A stretch of 64,000 nucleotides of DNA from Todiramphus chloris collaris (lineage: Eukaryota > Chordata > Aves > Coraciiformes > Alcedinidae). Location of the stretch: contig JANVCC010000077.1 in the NCBI GenBank assembly GCA_025345505.1, positions 7,446,414 through 7,510,413 on the forward strand, read 5' to 3'. Below are positions 51,651-64,000 of the stretch, one piece after another; position 1 is the first letter of the stretch; the number at the start of each line of letters is the position of its first letter. Below the pieces are notes generated by a model. It had not been told where the DNA came from. It was given only the letters and a program-made list of their open reading frames with translations, and searched no databases. The position numbers were made by a program, and so were the translations under genes.

Positions 51651-51703
51651 CTGTGACTCTGAAAATAGGTATCTTGGAAATCCGCTTAGGGGAACATGTT
51701 ACT
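51651..51703 (+). CDS. ATRNL1: ATRNL1 exon: end of second laminin-type EGF-like domain
   Basis: A 53-base internal exon: one base completing the Leu codon, 17 codons encoding CDSENRYLGNPLRGTCY, and T as the first base of the next codon. It supplies the last two cysteines of the second LE domain (LC and TCY). Acceptor CCCTCTGCAG and donor ACT|GTGAGT are both good. The frame joins exon 26874-26967 exactly. The following exon should encode the conserved region starting YSLLIDYQ in this family, and I did not find it in the remaining 12.3 kb. The residues NRYLGNPLRGTCY are shared by both attractin paralogues, while DSEN favours ATRNL1. Confidence 0.92.
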
Positions 51704-52774
51704 GTGAGTACTTATATTTTTAATGTTCAGTACTTAAATGCTGTTTACATATTCTGCAATAATTTCATTTCCTTGGAAAAATTAAGTATGTTTCTTAATA
51801 TTTTCTGAAGTTGGGGCACATCGATACTGTGGTTGATAAACTGTCCCACTGTGATTCTCTGTGTGTTAATTTGTGCAGATGAATGAAAATTGAAGTCTAC
51901 TAAAAGTTGATTCCTTATGTTTAGGTTGGAGGGAATGACCAAGCAATTAGGTTATTCTCTATATCTCAACATATGTGAACAAAAGGAATAATTAATTGTG
52001 TCACTGTTTAAAAGACAGAATTTGTGGCAGGGAAATGCAAATAGGCTAAGAAGCAGCACTGTTTCCTGGGGACATTCTGAGTGGTTTAGCCAGTCTGTCT
52101 CCCGGGTACCTGATACACAGCTGCTCTTCAGAGTATCATAAAATGATACTGTGCGTTGTCTCCATGTTCTTATTGTTCTATAAAAGGTGCCTCTGGCAAA
52201 TTTACTTTAAAGCATTATGTTTCTGATAGTAAATAGTGAAAGACCTGAAGGGTTGAGAATGCTTATTATCCCTCTGCAGAAATCCTGTAGTGAGCTGTGC
52301 CAATTTCGCTGTGCCAATATCAATGTTAAATAGTAATTTTAATCATCATAAAAACATATGGGATCTTGGCAAACACTGTTTTACTTTTTGTGACTTTTTC
52401 ACACACTTGCTCAATGTCACAAAATCGAATCCATTTGTCTATTGTTTTTCCTAGCATCATCCCTACTTCAAACTTAAATTTACATAAAGACACATCCCTG
52501 AATATGTTTATAGGATTCATTTTGATCTTTGCCCTTGTTTTTTAGCATTTTGTTTTAGAGCATCCACAAAAGCTCAACTTAGAATCTCTTTAAGGCATCA
52601 TTTCCCTAATAAACGATTGTTTCATTTCTTTGATGATGTTTCTTTTCTACCTTAAATGGTTTGCATCTGCAAGGTATGTTTTACAGAAAAAAAATAGACA
52701 CATACTATGTTACAGATGCTGACATATCCCTAGGCCTAAAACATTTATTCCTCTTTACAGGTATTAAAGAAATT

Positions 52775-53004
52775 GGTGGGTTTTGTTGTTGTTGTTGTTG
52801 GTTGGTTGGTTTTGGTTGTGTTTTTCATTGTTGTTTTTTGGTTTGTTGTTGGTTTGGTTTTTTGGTGTCATCCCCCATCACCCTGTCCCATTTTTTTTTT
52901 GTTTGGTGTTTTTTTGTTTTTTGTTTAGTTGTTGTTGGGTTTTGTTTTTTGGGTTTTTTTTTTTTGTTTTTTTGTATGTGTGTGTGTGTGTTGGGCTTTT
53001 TTTC
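52775..53004. repeat. T/G-rich low-complexity tract with (TTG)n, (TTGG)n and (TG)n
   Basis: Around 230 bases of mostly T and G. It opens with (TTG)n and (TTGG)n, is broken once by the C-rich stretch CATCCCCCATCACCCTGTCC, and ends with (TG)n near 52976-52991. The apparent 166-codon and 78-codon frames crossing it are compositional artefacts. Confidence 0.9.
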
Positions 53005-56000
53005 TTGCAAACAAGATAAGTTCAAATGCAGCATATTAAATGCAGAATTTTATTTTAAAATGGGTAAAAAAATGATAGTAATGAGATCTGTAGACATCAG
53101 GCACCTTAATGAAAAAACTTATTTTTGCTATCATGTTGCCAGTTGGGTCTATAAATCATAGTGGATACAAATTGTACTATATTCAAGATACCCTTTCACC
53201 TTTAACTCACTATTATTATTTGTCTTCTGTCAGATCTCAAAATACTATAAGGATCATCTTGTTCTGGAATGATAAATCTTTTTATATTTTGTTGTTTAAA
53301 ATATTGTATAAAACAAATTTCAGAGTCATTTTATCTGGTGGTAATAAGGAGCCTGTGCTAATTTAAAATAATGGAATTCAGTATTTCTTATATCCATTAG
53401 CTGATGCATCATAATGAGAAAAAATTTGTTAATTTGTAGGTAACTGACTGACCTAAGATTTCAATGACAATTGCTTATCACCACTGTCCATTACCTGCTA
53501 AATCATGTATTAAAATATATGTCATAAAGAGATGCTTCAGTTTCTTATCTATATAAGTATTTTAAAATATGGCTTTACCACAGATTATAATTTGTATTAA
53601 AAAATATTTCACTTTTGTACAAGCCAGATGTTTGGATGGTATTTTTCTATGATTATTTCACTAGTCTCTAAGAAATTTTTTCTTTAGACACATACCATTG
53701 CTTTACTTCTCCTTGAAGTGAAGAATATTCTTATTTTTTTACGACACAGGAATAGTTACTGCACAGGAGGAAGGAAAATATTGAGGAAAAAGAAATTCTG
53801 CATACTTATGAACAGCATAAATTTATGAGAAGTAAAAATTCTAGGCACATTTGTTTCTACAACAGAATCAAAATCAGTGAATGGTATGAAAATAGAATAT
53901 AACTAGAGATTTGTTGTCTGGTTGAGACCTTCTTCAGGAAAGCTTTTACTTGCATATTTGAGTTTAGACAATTTGATTTGTGTAAATATTGCCTTAAGCT
54001 AGAATGCTTTTCTAAGCCAAAGCATTAGAATTCTGTCCTAAGTGTATAGCTAACTTTTGTATGATGTTGGATGACTCTTCAACAGCAGGATGTGGATAGA
54101 GAATGCTTGTTGCCTTAGAGAAACTTCTGCAACTTGTGGTATTGTCAGTAGACACTGCCCTATAAAAGTTCAGCAGTTTCCAGCTCTCAACTCTCTGCCT
54201 GGCTTCCCTAGTTCTTGCCTAGTCCCCCCCTCCTTCTTGCCTGACATTGCAATCCTCAAGGCTAGGAAGGGGAAAGAGACTGGTGTTGATGTAAACACTG
54301 GTATTTACCTCAATTGGTAAACTGTTCAAGACATTAAGAGAACTAGTGAGATGCTACAGATTGTTTTAGTTTCCTCCTTATTTGTTTCCTTAAGTAGTGA
54401 TGTAGGAAATAAACAGAATATTAATTCTGTATATGGATTGTATTGAGATTGGAGAAGTGGTCTGAGCACAAAAGAAAACACAGAAAAACTATAGATAGGT
54501 CTATCATGATTTAAAAGAATGAGATTTATGTAGGAAGTAACATGATGTAACATCTCAGGGACTTCTCTGAATAGAGATACTATGCCTAAAGGATAAATGC
54601 AGATAGTAGCAAAGCCCTCAAATCCTAGAGATAACAGGAACCATTTGTTAAACATCAGATTTCATTCTAATGTGGCATTTCAAAACACGGCAGCAGTGGA
54701 CGCAAGTAATTTTTCTACATTAAGTTATGTGAACTTAGTAAAAGTAAAGCAGGAAATGAATAATTGACAGGACATGCAATAGTGTATTATCCAGATTGTG
54801 TGAAAATCATTGTCCATTGCTTCTATTAATTATTTTCATTCCATTCTTCATTTCAATCATTAATTGAAAAAGCATAACAGCATTGCAGCTCTGGAACTTC
54901 ATGAAGGCAAGGATTTCTTGAGCCAAAAGTCTTCAATGTGCCATTGTTTAGGAATATCAGAGGAAATCTTATCAGAGTTTTCTTATATGTAATAAAACAA
55001 AGAATATGAATATAAAAGAAAGCTTCATGAATTTAAAAGCCGCAGTTTTGTTTGTCTGCATAGATATTTTTGTAGGTCATGTACACATCTGCTTCTAGAT
55101 TGTGTATCTCTGTTTCTTGTAGGGAGGCTCTGTATTCCCTAGTTCTTTTTGTTAGAAGCCAATCGTTCTGTGAATGATTGGAAGCTGATTCAATCCATGT
55201 AAATGAATTCTGAGTGGAGGCCAGAGGTGTTTGTGCAGCTGATGTATGCATGTATACAAACCATAAATACAACATTTTGTCATGACGCATTAGTATTTGT
55301 TGTTGTTATTGTTCTTTGGTATCTCGGCCAGCGTGATGTATAACAGTGACACCTAGGTAGCAAAGTATGCATCCAAATTGCTGGATTAGTTCTTCACATG
55401 TCAGCATTAGAAATCCACTGCTGTTGGAGTAAGTGCTCCTGGGTGCAAAGAAACATGCAGCAAAACCAGATGGTTTAGTCTGACTGGGAGGAGTCACTGG
55501 GACAAATGCCACTTCTGTGATTCCGACCAGAGTTGTATATAGACACAAGGCTTTAAATCATAAATGGAGAAATAGTTAAACCAGTGTTCTAGAGAAAATG
55601 AGAGTTTAAATTTACAATTCATTATATGCTACTGTACAGAAGGTGAATTATAGGCTTGCTAACAATCCCTTGTTTTGAAAGGATGTGACAATCTCCTTCA
55701 TAAACCTCTTCTAGATATCCATATTTCTAAGGTCAAAAGCTTTCCAAAATGTCTGTTTCATGTACCATACTTTGAATGTCAGAGTTCCAATGTTACGTTT
55801 CAAACAAGAAGAACAACTGATAGATTGTAGATCTACTACAAGCAGAAACAAAAACTTACAGTGAATCAGTAGGGGAAGTCATATGGTTTGCATGCATAGT
55901 TGTTAGAATTTCCAGGTGAGTTGAGCACTCAGGAGTTCCCTATACCACCAAGAGAATTCCTAGCTAAGACCAGTTTAGTAGCCACCTAGAAAATGCAGTT

Positions 56001-59000
56001 GAAAAATCATATGTGGATTTATGTACCTTAGTTTCTTTCTTACTTTTACCTTTTAAAAGAATGTTTAGTAGTATTTTTTATTAATTTTGGGTACTGCCAT
56101 CAACAATGACGGGAAGAGACCAAGTAGCTTCTACCTTTTGATTCTGGAGTTTGGTTGTCCACTTTAGAGTATGAAACTTTCATACATTAAAGAATATTTT
56201 TCTCAGCAATGCATAGCAATAGCATAATCAAAATGCAGTAAAATTACAGCAGATTAACAATTTTGATAAATTTGGTGCTTATCTTTGGACTGGACAGATA
56301 ATTTTGTGGGTCTGTGACTGTCTGTGAAATCAAAAAAAGTCTTTTGGAAGCTTGCCTTTTGCTTTCAGAAGTACATTATGTATCTTGGGTAATGCTATCA
56401 AGTTTACTGTGCTGCAAAGATGACCTACTTTTACATTTGTTGGAGATTAGAGCATGACCCTTGAGCAGGATTAGAGAATCCAGAAGTGGATAGAGATCAG
56501 GAGGTCATGTACAAAGAAAAATAAACAGGGAGGGGCTGAGTACTTCATTGCTTTTTGGGGAATTAAAACCTATTTATTGATCATTTATTCCAAATCTCTA
56601 CAGGAATATATGCCTCCGATGGAGGTATTTGTTGTATTTACAGCCTTTAAAAAAGAGAAGGCATGAATATCTGTACATAAAAGAAGCTGACAGCATGTAC
56701 AAATTTTAACTGTTTTCCTTGGTTCATGGTGTTTCCTTCCACAGCTCTTTCTAATCTTTCTCTCACCTCAGTTTTTTTATGAAGTGTCATTTCTGGATGG
56801 CTTCACATAGTGAGTCACCAGCCACTGTTTCAAATGTTGTTCTGGGATGGAGCATGCAAAAAAGGGAGGTGGTAGACCCATCTGCAGAAGTCTTAAGGGT
56901 CAGGTGAACTGCAGAGCACTGGCACCATGGAGCTTTTCTAGTTGACCTTGTGAACGTGGAGGGAGGAAATGGAAAGGCAGAGAAAATTTTGGTGAGTTCA
57001 CAGATGTTTATCACTAGGAGCATGACATCTTTTATTAAAAATTTATTGGAAAAAAGTTACCAAATTAAATGTGTACTAGAGGTAGCCATAAAGCACTAGG
57101 TGGCAGACTTGCTATACTTAGAGAAAAATTAAACTCAAGAACATTCCAAGGAGAGTGTTTCAGAAGATGAATAGCAAGTAGCACTTTGAATAAAACTGTT
57201 AACAGAGATTTTCCAGATACTTAAAAATTATGGTGAAACTTAAAGGGCATAAACAATAAATTTTAGCTATGGAAAAGTTGTTGAAAAGTTGAGTTTTGAG
57301 ATGTATACCAGCAGTTAGATGCTTCACTACTGATTTGTAGAATTCATGTTTCCTTTTGGAAAAGCATTAATTTAAACTAAACACATATTATATTGTAATA
57401 GTAAAACTGTCACGCTTGACTTAAAATAATAAGTTCCACCAATTATATCTGACACTGATTGACTTTGATACAGACTAAACCAATTTTTATTTTGTATAAA
57501 TACAGTAACAATAACGATTCACAATGTCTCTTAAATATAGGAGCTTATACAATGAATTCTATTTTAAAAGAAATCTTCTCAGCATTTAAAAAGTCTAGTG
57601 GAACAGATTGTAGTTTAAATCAGACAATTCTAGGATGGTTGGAGAAAAGATTAGCCTCCACTAACCTACCAACTCAACATACAAGGAGCAATAGACAAAT
57701 AGAGTCTTTGCCCTGAGCTAAATAACCACACAAACCAGCTGTCACCTTCCAGAGTATTAAAACAATAACCACACCAAGAATCTAAAGCTCCTAATAAAGT
57801 ATTATGATCTCACCCCAGGCTCTGTTTACACATTTGCCAAATGCTAGATCTGCTTGCATCATTTTTGTGAATGCTAAAGAAACAGTTTTGCTGCCAATCA
57901 TTTTCAAACTTTCCTGTGAATTGGAGAATCTTTCTGTGTATGTAAAACACATTTTATTTTTGAAAAAAAAGGATTATTTATTTTCTCTTTTCAGCTTTTG
58001 CTGATATATCAGGGAATTTACTGACTGGCATCCTTTTACAGATACTACTTAAAAACTTTTGCAGAAGTAGACGAAGTCATTTTAGTGACTAGTCATATAG
58101 GTGTACTACCCTAAGTCAAACGAAGATGGCCACTATCCTGGGCAAACTAGCTTTCTCACCACGAGGAAGAAAATAATTAGTACTTTATAATTTATGCAAA
58201 TAAAAGTCTGAAATAGAGGCCTTCATTGCTTGTTCTACAGGTCCCATAATTGTTTTTTATATTATTATTTATCTTGTAAACATATGTAGTATTACAGTAA
58301 AGTACCTATTAGTATAAAAATTAAAACAGTATAAATTATGTTTATTTATAAAACTATACATTTTGAAAAGCTTTATAAGGCAAGAGCTGAGAGAGACTTG
58401 ATGGCTTGGAGAACTCATTCAGAAGAAATACTTTGCTTTGTAGGGTAATAGCAAATTTTTAAACAAGAGGGAAACCGATGAAACTGTCTACATATATATA
58501 GTATTATATTTTGTCTATATATTGAGCTGTGGTTCGTTGTGGTGAATACTTCTTGAGTCCTTGTGCTGTATATACAGTGTGATGTGTATATGTCTTTTTC
58601 CTGAATGTGATGGCAAAGACAGGAGCTGTCACTCCTCAGACACCTGGGAGGCCTTCGAGCTCCCGAAGACTGGAGTTGTAAGAAGCAAACAGAATAGGAA
58701 AGGATCCACCTGTGTCCTTTTACCTTCTGATAGGGAAAGGAAAACCTTTGTGGTGGTTTTACAGTTACATAGCTTCCATTGCTGACTTCCCAGGGAAAAG
58801 AGAGAATTCTTGATCAGTGGGACTTCAAGGAAAGTTCTGTAGTGAAATCCTGAAACAAGTGAAATCGGGGAAAAAAAACCCAAGCCTGACTTCAATAACT
58901 AAGTGGCTTATGGTCTGTGGGACAATTTGTGGTAGTTCGTTTGGGAGTTCTTGTTCAAACTGGTGCATTATTCCTTGTCAGCTGGAGCACTCTCTCCAGT

Positions 59001-60825
59001 GTCAAATATGAAGCATTTGAGGATAGTTTAGCCTCTTTCATTATTCCAGTCTAATAACACTTAATGTAACTGTGTATTTATTGTAAGGTATACTCTTCAG
59101 GAGTCTGGGGTCTTCGACCACCTAATTTTAGAACACATATTTGTAAAAGTTGAGAGAGCAGCCAGTAATGTTTTCAGCTTTAGAATTAGTTTTGTGAAGC
59201 CCTTGCAGAGTATTTGAGTGAGGGGCTCTGTCTAAATAAATTGAGTGTCATTTCTATCTCAGGATGATGACAAAACCTTGGATTATATAAACTTTAAGAA
59301 ATCTTATATTGGGTTAAATGTGGACGTTGTCAAGTTCAACTTTCCATCTGGCTAACTCAGCTTAATTTCATCCTTTTATAAATAGCCTATGAGTCCCTGA
59401 TGTTAATTTATTGTCACTTTTTCTTATCTTGAATTGTGAATATTGTTTTAAAATACGTTCCAGGAATATAACCCATTGACAGTGAAGTGTAATTTTCTAG
59501 TGACTTGATATAAAGGGTAATGCTGACGTGAAATGGAAGAACAAACTGTGTGAGGTCAAAACGCAGCAGTATACATTAGTGAAACAAATACAATAGCAAA
59601 CAAGACATTAAGGGAAAGTTGAAAAATGTATCTGTCAAGGAGTATGAAGATACACTGGTAGAGAGGTTATATATATGTATTTGATTTGTCTTTTTATGTT
59701 ACAGGAAAAAAAAAAAAAACGCTTTACTGTGTTACCCCCTTAAGGAAATGTCATGGCCATCAGTATAATTTGGGAAAATGACAAGCTGTATAAAATGTGG
59801 ACCAAAAATGTGAAAAAGGGAAAAAATATCACATTTTTCTCATCAGGAAAGTGAGAATTTTAGAGTTCTACTCTTTTTGAGTAGAAATGGGTACCGCTTC
59901 TGTACAGTTTTGTGAACATACGGCTAGACAGAATTTCAAGTGTTACCGTCTTTCAGGGCAATAGTAATGGGTAAGGAAAGAGAAGATGAAAAGAGGTCAT
60001 TATTAGAAAGAACCATAGACTAAATAGTGAAAAGAGAAAAATGAAGGGGAAGACAATGTACAACTACATCATGCAAATATGTCGCTCACTTCATGTTCAT
60101 TGGCAAGATTGTCTACCACAATATATGGTCTGTGAAGGTCAGGTATAAATGATACGAACAATCAGTACCAAGAACAAACAGATTGTATTTGCTACAGTTT
60201 GCTATACCTTTTTACATGATAATTCCATTTCTAGAGAAGCTGTGTCAAAATGTTTGTGCCTAATATCCATTAAAATTAGCGATATCTATCAGTTGTTCTG
60301 TATTAATTTAATAATCTAAAAAAACCCAGAATACAAAAAACAAATAATAAAAAGGGAAGAGGTTTATTCTGTTTGTGAATAGTTAGCAGTACATTCTTTC
60401 CATGGCCAGAAAAAGTCATGAATTAGTGAAAGCATACCTATATCTCATTCCTGGTTTATAATAAAAACAGTGCTAGGAAAACAGAATATTTCTTTTAATG
60501 TCTGGCAACTGTTTGAGGTGGAAATGGAGCTTTCCGAGTCACTTTCAGAAAGCATTCAGTGAGCCCTGCCACGGTGGCCATCGTTCCCTCTCTCAGGAAA
60601 AGAATAAATCTCCTCTGAAGATCTGGTGACTGCACTGAGGCTGAGAAAAACAGCCTTTGGGTCTTCATTTTTCCTTTCTGCGTTATTTCCATTTGCTTAG
60701 TTCAACCAAATGGTTTCTTCTTTTATATGTGTTTAACTTTCAGCCCTATAAGCGAAATTTGTAGCAAGTGGGGAAGAGAATCTGGGTGTATTTTTTTTCT
60801 CAAGCTTTTTACTCTGTACTTTATA

Positions 60826-61152
60826 CTAAGGGTTGAAGTGCTTCCTCCTATCTGTAGGCTGGATTAGACCATAAGACAGGTATGTAGTCTCATTGGTGAA
60901 TGTCTGGAATTTCAATATTCCATCAATGTTTCTGGCTGAATCATCACTTACTTCTTCGTATGAGCTGAAAGCAGTGAGAGTGTTATTTAAATCAACAGCT
61001 TTTACTTTAAATATACCTGATACTGTTTCAAATGAAAAGGTGCTTGTGTTACGTCTTCTTTTCAAAGCTGTAATGTTAAAATGTTTGTACTGTGCATTGT
61101 GCAAGTATGGTGATAAAGCATATTGTATTTTTTTTACAAGCACCTGTTGCAA
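60826..61152 (-). other. Unidentified antisense open frame with splice-like borders
   Basis: A 108-codon open frame on the minus strand, outside any repeat I recognise. It has four N-glycosylation sequons (NIT, NTS, NNT and NET) and few cysteines. A polypyrimidine-poor acceptor-like site TTGCAACAG precedes 61143 and a strong donor-like GAAGAA|GTAAGT follows 60952 in the minus sense. Together they would bound a 192-base exon, exactly 64 codons, in the open frame. I do not recognise the protein. It could be a fragment of a secreted or membrane ectodomain (an antisense gene or a pseudogene), or simply chance: in AT-rich DNA of this size one or a few frames of this length are expected. Confidence 0.25.
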
Positions 61153-61680
61153 CTCATGACTTTAAAACAGAGGAGGCTGCAGTCAGTGAAGTATACGACA
61201 TACATAATTTCTGTCCAATATGAACTGCAATTTTGATGAAAGTGTACTTGATTTATTTGCAATGAGACTTTAGTTCTCAGAACTAACAAGTTAAAGTTAT
61301 TTGAGAAACAGCAAAGAATATCAGCAAAGTTAAAACATCTCAACTTCAATTTACATTGTGTATTTTGTACAAAGCACGTGAAGTCAGGCAACATGGGGTA
61401 ACTTCTGACATTTGGACTGTAGATTTAAGGTTTCTTAAGCAAAGGTCAACTACATAACGAGGAAAAAGGAAGGAAGAGAATTTTGAAAACATTGAGATAA
61501 TACAGGAGCACCTACTTATCTGTGTATATTTATAGGCAATTTACAAGGGATATGTTCTGTCTCCTTGTAAAGCCCGATTAACCAGAGGTTGCTTCTTTAA
61601 TTGCCAAGATCTGTGTTGGATTATTCGAGAACCAGGATAAAAACTCTTCTAATAATCCACATAGAATTTATTGTGTGAAT

Positions 61681-61728
61681 AACTTCTGAATATATAAATG
61701 TATATGAGTATATACATATATAAAGCAT
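61681..61728. repeat. TA-rich patch
   Basis: Imperfect alternating TATA, TATG and TATAC units in intron. No promoter or transcript context is visible. Confidence 0.7.
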
Positions 61729-64000
61729 AAAAAAATTTTAGAAATAGTATTTATACTTCGATGTTGATCTGGTTTAAAAATAAAAATCAATTTATTTCTA
61801 AAATAAAGGATCTTATTTGTAGGGCTTATACAATAAACTGAACATTATAAGAGCAAGATTTAAAATAACATTAAAATCTGACTGCCTTCATTAACTATGT
61901 GACAAGAAATATCCCTCTGTGAGAGTAACACTTAAACTATAATTCAATGTTGTGTCTTAGATGTGCCATTTCGGTTGTCAGAACAAGCAGACTGGAGATC
62001 TCTTTTGTGTGTATAGGCTATATAACTAAAGGAAAAAACTGGAATCAGGTTAATAAGTATTGATGCTAGTATATTGTAAAATGATGTTGCATGTTAGAGT
62101 TGTAATATTGAGTGTTGTAAAGCTGGTGATGCATCTAGACCGTTATGAAGAAAATTTCATGGAGAGATAAAGTTGTATTTCTGCCATAATATTTTACAGA
62201 GGGTTTTTTATCTTGATTTTGTCTGTAGTTTTCTCCCACTTTTCTAACACTCCAAGAATATTACAAGAAATAAGGTATTACAAAGATGGTCCATTGTGAC
62301 AAAACACAAGTTCATTTACTGAGCAATCATTACTATGAAGTAATAGCACTTTATTTTTGACTAATAATAATGCCTGTGCCATGAGCCTTGAAACTCTCCA
62401 CCATTGGCTTTCCGTCACTGGAGACATCTAGACCTTTTTTCTAAAATTGATGTTTAAATAACTGCCAGTCTCCCTGATGCACTCACTTTTCTTTGTTGTT
62501 GCTTCTTTTACTGATATTTTCACAGTTCTGTAGTTCATTGGTTTCCAAAGTCTTTATAGATGACGGTCCTTGGTAGAACTTGAAAAGGGTCTTCAGCTGT
62601 TTACAGAAACCCTGTCAGTTGTTGCAGTATTTTGAGTTAAGAGTTTGGTGAAATAGCTATAAACAATGAGCTATGGCTTTGGTCCGTGGTTTAAACATTT
62701 TAGGAACATCATCTTCAGACTGTATGTTTAGAAGAACCCAGGTAATTATATAAGTTTCTCGATGTTTTGTCCTTAGCATAAAGCCTTCCCTTGATTACCA
62801 TTACATTTACATACCTACATGCTTACTTCTGTGACAGTTAAAGTGAGATACATGTCACCTAACTGGCTTTTTTAAACTGATGTGTCCAGCCTTAATTAAC
62901 CTTCTAGGTCTTTCTATAATCAGCAGAGAGAACCAAGAGTAACTCATCTGACCTCTGTGCATATTTGTCTTAGAAAAAGATGTCATCTTCAGAAACTTTT
63001 AGTCAATACAGAATAAGCCTAGACCATTAGTAACATTTAGCTAAAGAAAATTTTCTCAGGCGAGATTTTTCTGTAATTGGCCCTCCCTTAGGAACAAAAT
63101 GGACAACTTATTAGACCTTTCCAAATAGCAGATGAAAATTTCATAAAAGCTTTCTGTATAAAATGAATTGTAGTTACATGATTTTCTGATTATGACACTA
63201 ATCACTATGTCTTTTTGTGGGCTTTTTAGCCTAGTACATTTTTAAGTACAGTAAAAGAAACAGCAAATTGTTATTGCTGAATGTATTTTAGAAAACTTTG
63301 AACTTCTGTGATATTTATTCTCACATGCTCGCTCTTTACATGGAAAAAGAGGCATATAAATAGTATGCGCTGAAGTATTTTGAAGCTCATTCTGCTCTTG
63401 TTACATTTGGCAAAAATGCAAGTTTTGCTAGTTGGTAGTAAAGACTTAACAGTAAATGACATTTTTGTTTTGTCACAATGGACAAGTAATGTTGGACACA
63501 AACGTATTTCAGTGTAACAATGAATGCAGTGGATGACTGTTAGATACAGATGACAGAGGAATGAATCAGGCAGCTGCTCTGAAAGTTCAAAATAATTATC
63601 CTGACTGAAAATAGGTCTGGTGGTAACCCCCCAACTTTGATGTAATACAAGCAGAATTAACTTTGGTCACAATTGAATATGATTTATAGCATTTGATAAT
63701 GGAACTTGGTTTCAAAAGCAACATTTTTGCTGATAGAGAGGAACATGAATAGGACTGTTCTCAAAAAAACTCCTGCTGGAATTAGAGAACAATTGCTAGA
63801 AAGAGCAGGAGAGAGACAAACTGCTTTGAACACAATGAAGAGGTGAGAGTAAGAATTTTAGAATCAGCATGAATAGAGGTTTCCCTAAATAGAAATATGG
63901 AGGAAGACTGACTTTGATGGGTCTGATGTTGCAATTGTGATAGGGGATTCTACTTTAACTTTAAAAGTAATTTAAAAAAACGTAAAAATAGAACAGCACT

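Larger units (their letters stand above)
51704..64000 (+). other. ATRNL1: ATRNL1 intron, 5' part (3' end outside window)
   Basis: Starts with GTGAGTACT and runs to the window end, so the intron exceeds 12.3 kb. It holds a T/G-rich tract at 52.78 kb, an unidentified antisense open frame at 60.8-61.15 kb, and a short TA-rich patch near 61.69 kb. I see no CR1, LTR or further ATRNL1 exon in 53005-60820 or 61160-64000. Confidence 0.82.

Noticed and set aside
52661..53161. 166-codon plus-strand frame
   Set aside because: It is driven by T/G low-complexity sequence and gives a Cys/Phe/Val-rich translation without domain features.
54326..54655. 109-codon minus-strand frame
   Set aside because: Length is within chance expectation, and no recognisable motif, splice context or conservation clue supports it.
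57980..58035. Acceptor-like TTTTCTCTTTTCAG followed by codons reading LLIYQ, reminiscent of the expected next ATRNL1 exon (LLIDYQ)
   Set aside because: The frame needed reads on through GIY into a stop almost at once and the flanking residues do not match the family, so the similarity is coincidental.
62380..62440. Possible degenerate CR1 (ACTCTCCACCATTGG and CACTGGAGACATCTAGACC)
   Set aside because: Only two short blocks resemble CR1 and their spacing is wrong; too weak to call.
1..64000. tRNA, rRNA, CRISPR array, operon or phage-like organisation
   Set aside because: None was seen on either strand; the architecture is that of vertebrate introns.

Overview
This is vertebrate nuclear DNA, almost certainly from a bird. 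It is AT-rich and intron-dominated. It is dotted with CR1 LINE copies that end in the diagnostic ATTCTGTG/ATTCTATG 3' repeats, and it carries one remnant of a solo LTR that resembles widespread avian ERVL LTRs. There is no bacterial or viral gene organisation, no rRNA or tRNA, no CRISPR array and no operon.

The only gene I can support is on the + strand. Three short exons (812-949, 26874-26967 and 51651-51703) join in a continuous reading frame. They encode about 94 residues of two tandem laminin-type EGF-like (LE) domains. The sequence fits attractin-like 1 (ATRNL1), a large single-pass membrane protein, better than its paralogue attractin. The exons are separated by introns of 25,924 and 24,683 bases. 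The window opens inside an upstream intron and closes at least 12.3 kb into a downstream intron, so it holds only a small internal slice of a very large gene.

Intron contents. The 812-26874 intron holds six CR1 insertions on both strands, one ancient degenerate CR1, the LTR remnant and a 48-A tract. The largest CR1 (about 23574-26090, minus strand) keeps parts of ORF1 (esterase-like) and the ORF2 endonuclease but has lost its reverse-transcriptase core. The 26967-51651 intron holds a CTCF-like site, a 23-G run, a pyrimidine tract that breaks at a 10-N assembly gap, one plus-strand CR1 with the end of its RT domain, and several homeodomain-motif-rich stretches that could be enhancers. The last intron holds a 230-base T/G-rich tract and an open antisense frame at 60826-61152 with four N-glycosylation sequons and splice-like borders, which I cannot identify.

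I did not find a convincing undescribed system. The most useful leads are the antisense frame near 61 kb, the RT-deleted CR1, and the putative noncoding regulatory stretches. Most other short open frames are shadows, low-complexity artefacts or chance.
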